A DNA stretch of 64,000 bases from Empedobacter brevis NBRC 14943 = ATCC 43319 (GTDB lineage: Bacteria > Bacteroidota > Bacteroidia > Flavobacteriales > Weeksellaceae). The notes under the pieces were generated by a model. It did no database searches, was not told where the DNA came from, and was given only the letters and a program-made list of their open reading frames with translations. The stretch lies in assembly GCF_000382425.1 (NCBI RefSeq), contig NZ_KB908300.1, positions 62,001 through 126,000 of the forward strand, in the 5' to 3' direction. Positions 62,694 to 64,000 of the stretch are shown piece after piece. The number at the start of each line of letters is the position of its first letter. Within the stretch, counting starts at the first letter, position 1. A program made the translations under genes and the position numbers.

Positions 62694-63458
62694 ATGAATA
62701 CACGTAAAGATCAATTACAGGCTTTCGAGAGATTGTTAGATATAATGGATGAATTACGTGAAAAATGTCCATGGGATCGTAAACAGACAATGGAAACGTT
62801 GCGTACGTTATCTATTGAAGAAATTTATGAACTTTCAGACGCTATCATTGAGAAAGATTCAGATGAAATAAAAAAAGAACTGGGTGATGTTTTTCTTCAC
62901 CTGGTTTTTTATGCTAAAATTGCATCAGAGCAAAAGGACTTCGATATTGCAGATGTATTAAACGGAATTTGCGAAAAGTTAATTCACCGCCACCCTCATA
63001 TTTATGGTGAAACAAAAGCAGATACAGAAGAAGAAGTTCTTCAAAATTGGGAACAAATTAAATTAAAAGAAGGCAATAAGTCTGTCCTTTCAGGTGTTCC
63101 TACTTCTCTCCCGGCAATGGTAAAAGCTTACCGCATTCAGGACAAAGTAAAAGGTGTTGGATTTGAATTTGAGAATTCTGATCAGGTTTTTGATAAAATT
63201 ATTGAAGAGATAAATGAATTTAAAGAAGAACAAAATTCAACAGCTAAAGAAATGGAATTTGGTGATATTTTATTTTCATTAATCAATTATGGACGATTTA
63301 TCGGAATCAATTCTGAGGATGCTCTAGAACGATCGAACAAAAAATTTATCTCGAGATTTCAAAAATTAGAGGAAATCGCAAAAGAAAATGATCAAAACTT
63401 AGCTGATTTAACCATTTCCGAATTAGATAAATTATGGAATTTAGCGAAAATACGCTAG
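62694..63458 (+). CDS. mazG: Nucleoside triphosphate pyrophosphohydrolase MazG
   Basis: A 254-residue all-alpha NTP pyrophosphatase with two MazG domains. First: LREKCPWDRKQTMETL, then EEIYELSDAI and LGDVFLHLVFYAKIASEQ (ExxE-x12-28-ExxD motif). Second: IQDKVKGVGFEFENSDQVFDKIIEEINEF, then EFGDILFSLINYGRFIG. Such enzymes hydrolyse all NTPs, so they clear damaged nucleotides and influence (p)ppGpp levels in E. coli. It follows the DUF5606 gene by 7 bp. A weak hairpin with TAGTGT / ACACTA arms follows the stop. Confidence 0.96.
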   Translation: MNTRKDQLQAFERLLDIMDELREKCPWDRKQTMETLRTLSIEEIYELSDAIIEKDSDEIKKELGDVFLHLVFYAKIASEQKDFDIADVLNGICEKLIHRHPHIYGETKADTEEEVLQNWEQIKLKEGNKSVLSGVPTSLPAMVKAYRIQDKVKGVGFEFENSDQVFDKIIEEINEFKEEQNSTAKEMEFGDILFSLINYGRFIGINSEDALERSNKKFISRFQKLEEIAKENDQNLADLTISELDKLWNLAKIR

Positions 63459-63573
63459 TGTAAACTTGACACTATAAAAAGTATTCAAATTTACGAAAAC
63501 GTTAGAATCAGAGGTTTTAACACTATTATAAATATCTTTTATCGACACCAATAAAACAAAGTATTACAAATTA
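63459..63573. other. Gene-free stretch after mazG
   Basis: The first part of the 339-bp gap between mazG and uvrB. It has a weak hairpin TAGTGT / ACACTA (about 63453-63472) after mazG. The rest of the gap is described as a candidate small RNA with promoter and terminator. Confidence 0.4.
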
Positions 63574-63605
63574 TTGTGCGTGCACAGAAAACCAGCCTAT
63601 ATTTG
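63574..63605 (+). promoter_or_regulatory. Promoter upstream of a candidate small RNA
   Basis: TTG at 63574-63576 and TATATTTG at 63598-63605, spaced by 21 bp, closely match the Bacteroidota TTG/TAnnTTTG promoter. Expected start near 63612. Confidence 0.65.
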
Positions 63606-63611
63606 CAATGG

Positions 63612-63728
63612 TTATAGCGGGCAATAGCTTGTAATAATGGAAGGAAGTTTGTTTACTAAGTAAACAGTTTTCTCATTTTTTTGTGGTTTTGATGAAAAGG
63701 TGACTTAAAGTCGCCTTTTTATTTTTTT
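63612..63728 (+). ncRNA. Candidate small RNA between mazG and uvrB
   Basis: The segment begins just after a good promoter (63574-63605) and ends in the hairpin terminator at 63694-63728. It contains a stable stem TGTTTAC / GTAAACA (63650-63656, 63660-63666) followed by a T-rich run, which could be an earlier end. The longest frame is an 8-codon peptide (MVIAGNSL). No known RNA family is recognised. Confidence 0.4.
63694..63728 (+). terminator. Terminator upstream of uvrB
   Basis: Stem AAAAGGTGACT / AGTCGCCTTTT with one G-U pair and a TAA loop, followed by T-rich ATTTTTTT. Confidence 0.85.
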
Positions 63729-63785
63729 ATCAACTTCTTCTTTCTCTACACTTCACAACATTCATTTTTTTATCTGAATAATTTG

Positions 63786-63793
63786 TAAGTTTG
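63786..63793 (+). promoter_or_regulatory. Probable -7 box of uvrB
   Basis: TAAGTTTG ends 4 nt before the uvrB ATG, so the transcript may be leaderless or the box may not be used. No clear -33. Confidence 0.35.
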
Positions 63794-63797
63794 TGAA

Positions 63798-64000
63798 ATG
63801 CAGTTTCAACTAAATTCTGAATTCAAACCAACTGGTGATCAACCAAAAGCTATTGAAGAATTATCCAAAGGAATTCTCAACAATGACCGTTTTCAAACAC
63901 TTTTAGGTGTTACCGGTTCCGGTAAAACATTTACAATAGCAAATGTCGTACAAGATGTACAACGTCCGACCTTGGTTTTGGCACATAACAAAACGCTGGC
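63798..64000 (+). CDS. uvrB: Excinuclease ABC subunit B, N-terminal fragment (cut by window end)
   Basis: Only the first 67 codons are present. They begin [20 protein letters not shown] and contain the Walker A box GVTGSGKT (37-44) and [10 protein letters not shown], which together identify UvrB, the DNA-damage verification helicase of nucleotide excision repair. The rest lies beyond the right edge. Confidence 0.95.
   Translation, partial: MQFQLNSEFKPTGDQPKAIEELSKGILNNDRFQTLLGVTGSGKTFTIANVVQDVQRPTLVLAHNKTL

Noticed and set aside
62509-62790. Open frame on the minus strand opposite the Lys/Ala-rich tail
   Set aside because: It is a by-product of the repetitive GCT/AAA codons of the DUF5606 tail and has no family or context support.
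63612-63728. 4.5S/SRP RNA or tmRNA between mazG and uvrB
   Set aside because: No SRP GGAA-tetraloop core or tmRNA tRNA-like end could be recognised; only a generic small RNA remains possible.
1-64000. CRISPR arrays, insertion sequences, prophage or rRNA
   Set aside because: I saw no spaced repeats, transposase or integrase motifs, phage structural genes or rRNA segments.

Overview
The window is a low-GC, densely packed bacterial chromosome segment that fits the class Flavobacteriia (Bacteroidota), most likely family Weeksellaceae (Empedobacter/Chryseobacterium-like). Evidence: type IX secretion C-terminal sorting domains on three proteins (YPNP...G-YIL/VK...KLIKN/K endings), TAnnTTTG -7 promoter boxes in place of -10 boxes, almost no Shine-Dalgarno sequences, a bacillithiol deacetylase gene, a menaquinone pathway, and several Bacteroidota-restricted families (DUF4268, DUF2795, DUF5606). 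The genus is inference. No prophage, insertion sequence, CRISPR array, rRNA or plasmid feature was seen. The window reads as core chromosome with a few accessory spots.

Layout. 0-4 kb: truncated gamma-carbonic anhydrase, Nfu-type Fe-S scaffold, two unknowns and a plant-type asparaginase. 4-9 kb: AI-2E-type permease, thioesterase and a tight sixA-like/ppk1/ppx polyphosphate operon. 9-16 kb: secreted M36 metalloprotease, ABC-F ATPase, then an AraC regulator followed by a membrane protein. 16-23 kb: PhnA-like protein, an ATP-cone/PD-(D/E)XK nuclease, DUF4268, TlpA-like thioredoxin, M43 lipoprotein protease, GreA-like protein with an MBL hydrolase, a GH12-like protein and nitronate monooxygenase. 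23-30 kb: secA, small hydrolase, outer-membrane barrel, M49-like peptidase lipoprotein. 30-34 kb: two tandem tRNA-His genes, bshB1, glutathione peroxidase, UPF0173 hydrolase, menA, GH25 lysozyme. 34-39 kb: divergent TonB-dependent receptor and PepSY membrane protein around a perfect palindrome, then an MFS exporter. 39-44 kb: two T9SS cargo proteins and ribB under an FMN riboswitch. 43.5-50 kb: a leftward gene train with SGNH hydrolase, radical SAM protein, two small membrane proteins, a divergent Lgt-like protein, a 52-residue membrane ORF, menB, menF, a hotdog thioesterase and an acyltransferase. 50-56 kb: PspC protein with its PadR regulator, S1/P1 nuclease, Hsp20, M28 peptidase. 56-64 kb: GHMP kinase, fabD, a GT9-GT2 fusion, dapD, ruvX, def, DUF5606, mazG and the start of uvrB.

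How genes work together. Menaquinone synthesis is split between menA and the menB/menF/thioesterase group. ppk1, ppx and a SixA phosphatase make and degrade polyphosphate. TonB receptor, PepSY protein and MFS exporter look like an iron/siderophore locus. BshB1 and a Cys-type glutathione peroxidase serve thiol redox. Secreted peptidases (M36, M43, M49-like, M28), S1/P1 nuclease, GH25 and GH12-like enzymes point to a scavenging, protein-degrading lifestyle.

The most interesting candidates for something undescribed are the radical SAM (MJ0619/Tes-like) + divergent Lgt-like + three small membrane proteins cluster (43.5-47 kb), the ATP-cone nuclease at 16.7 kb, a possible stand-alone small RNA before uvrB (63.6 kb), and the palindrome between the divergent iron genes (36.87 kb).
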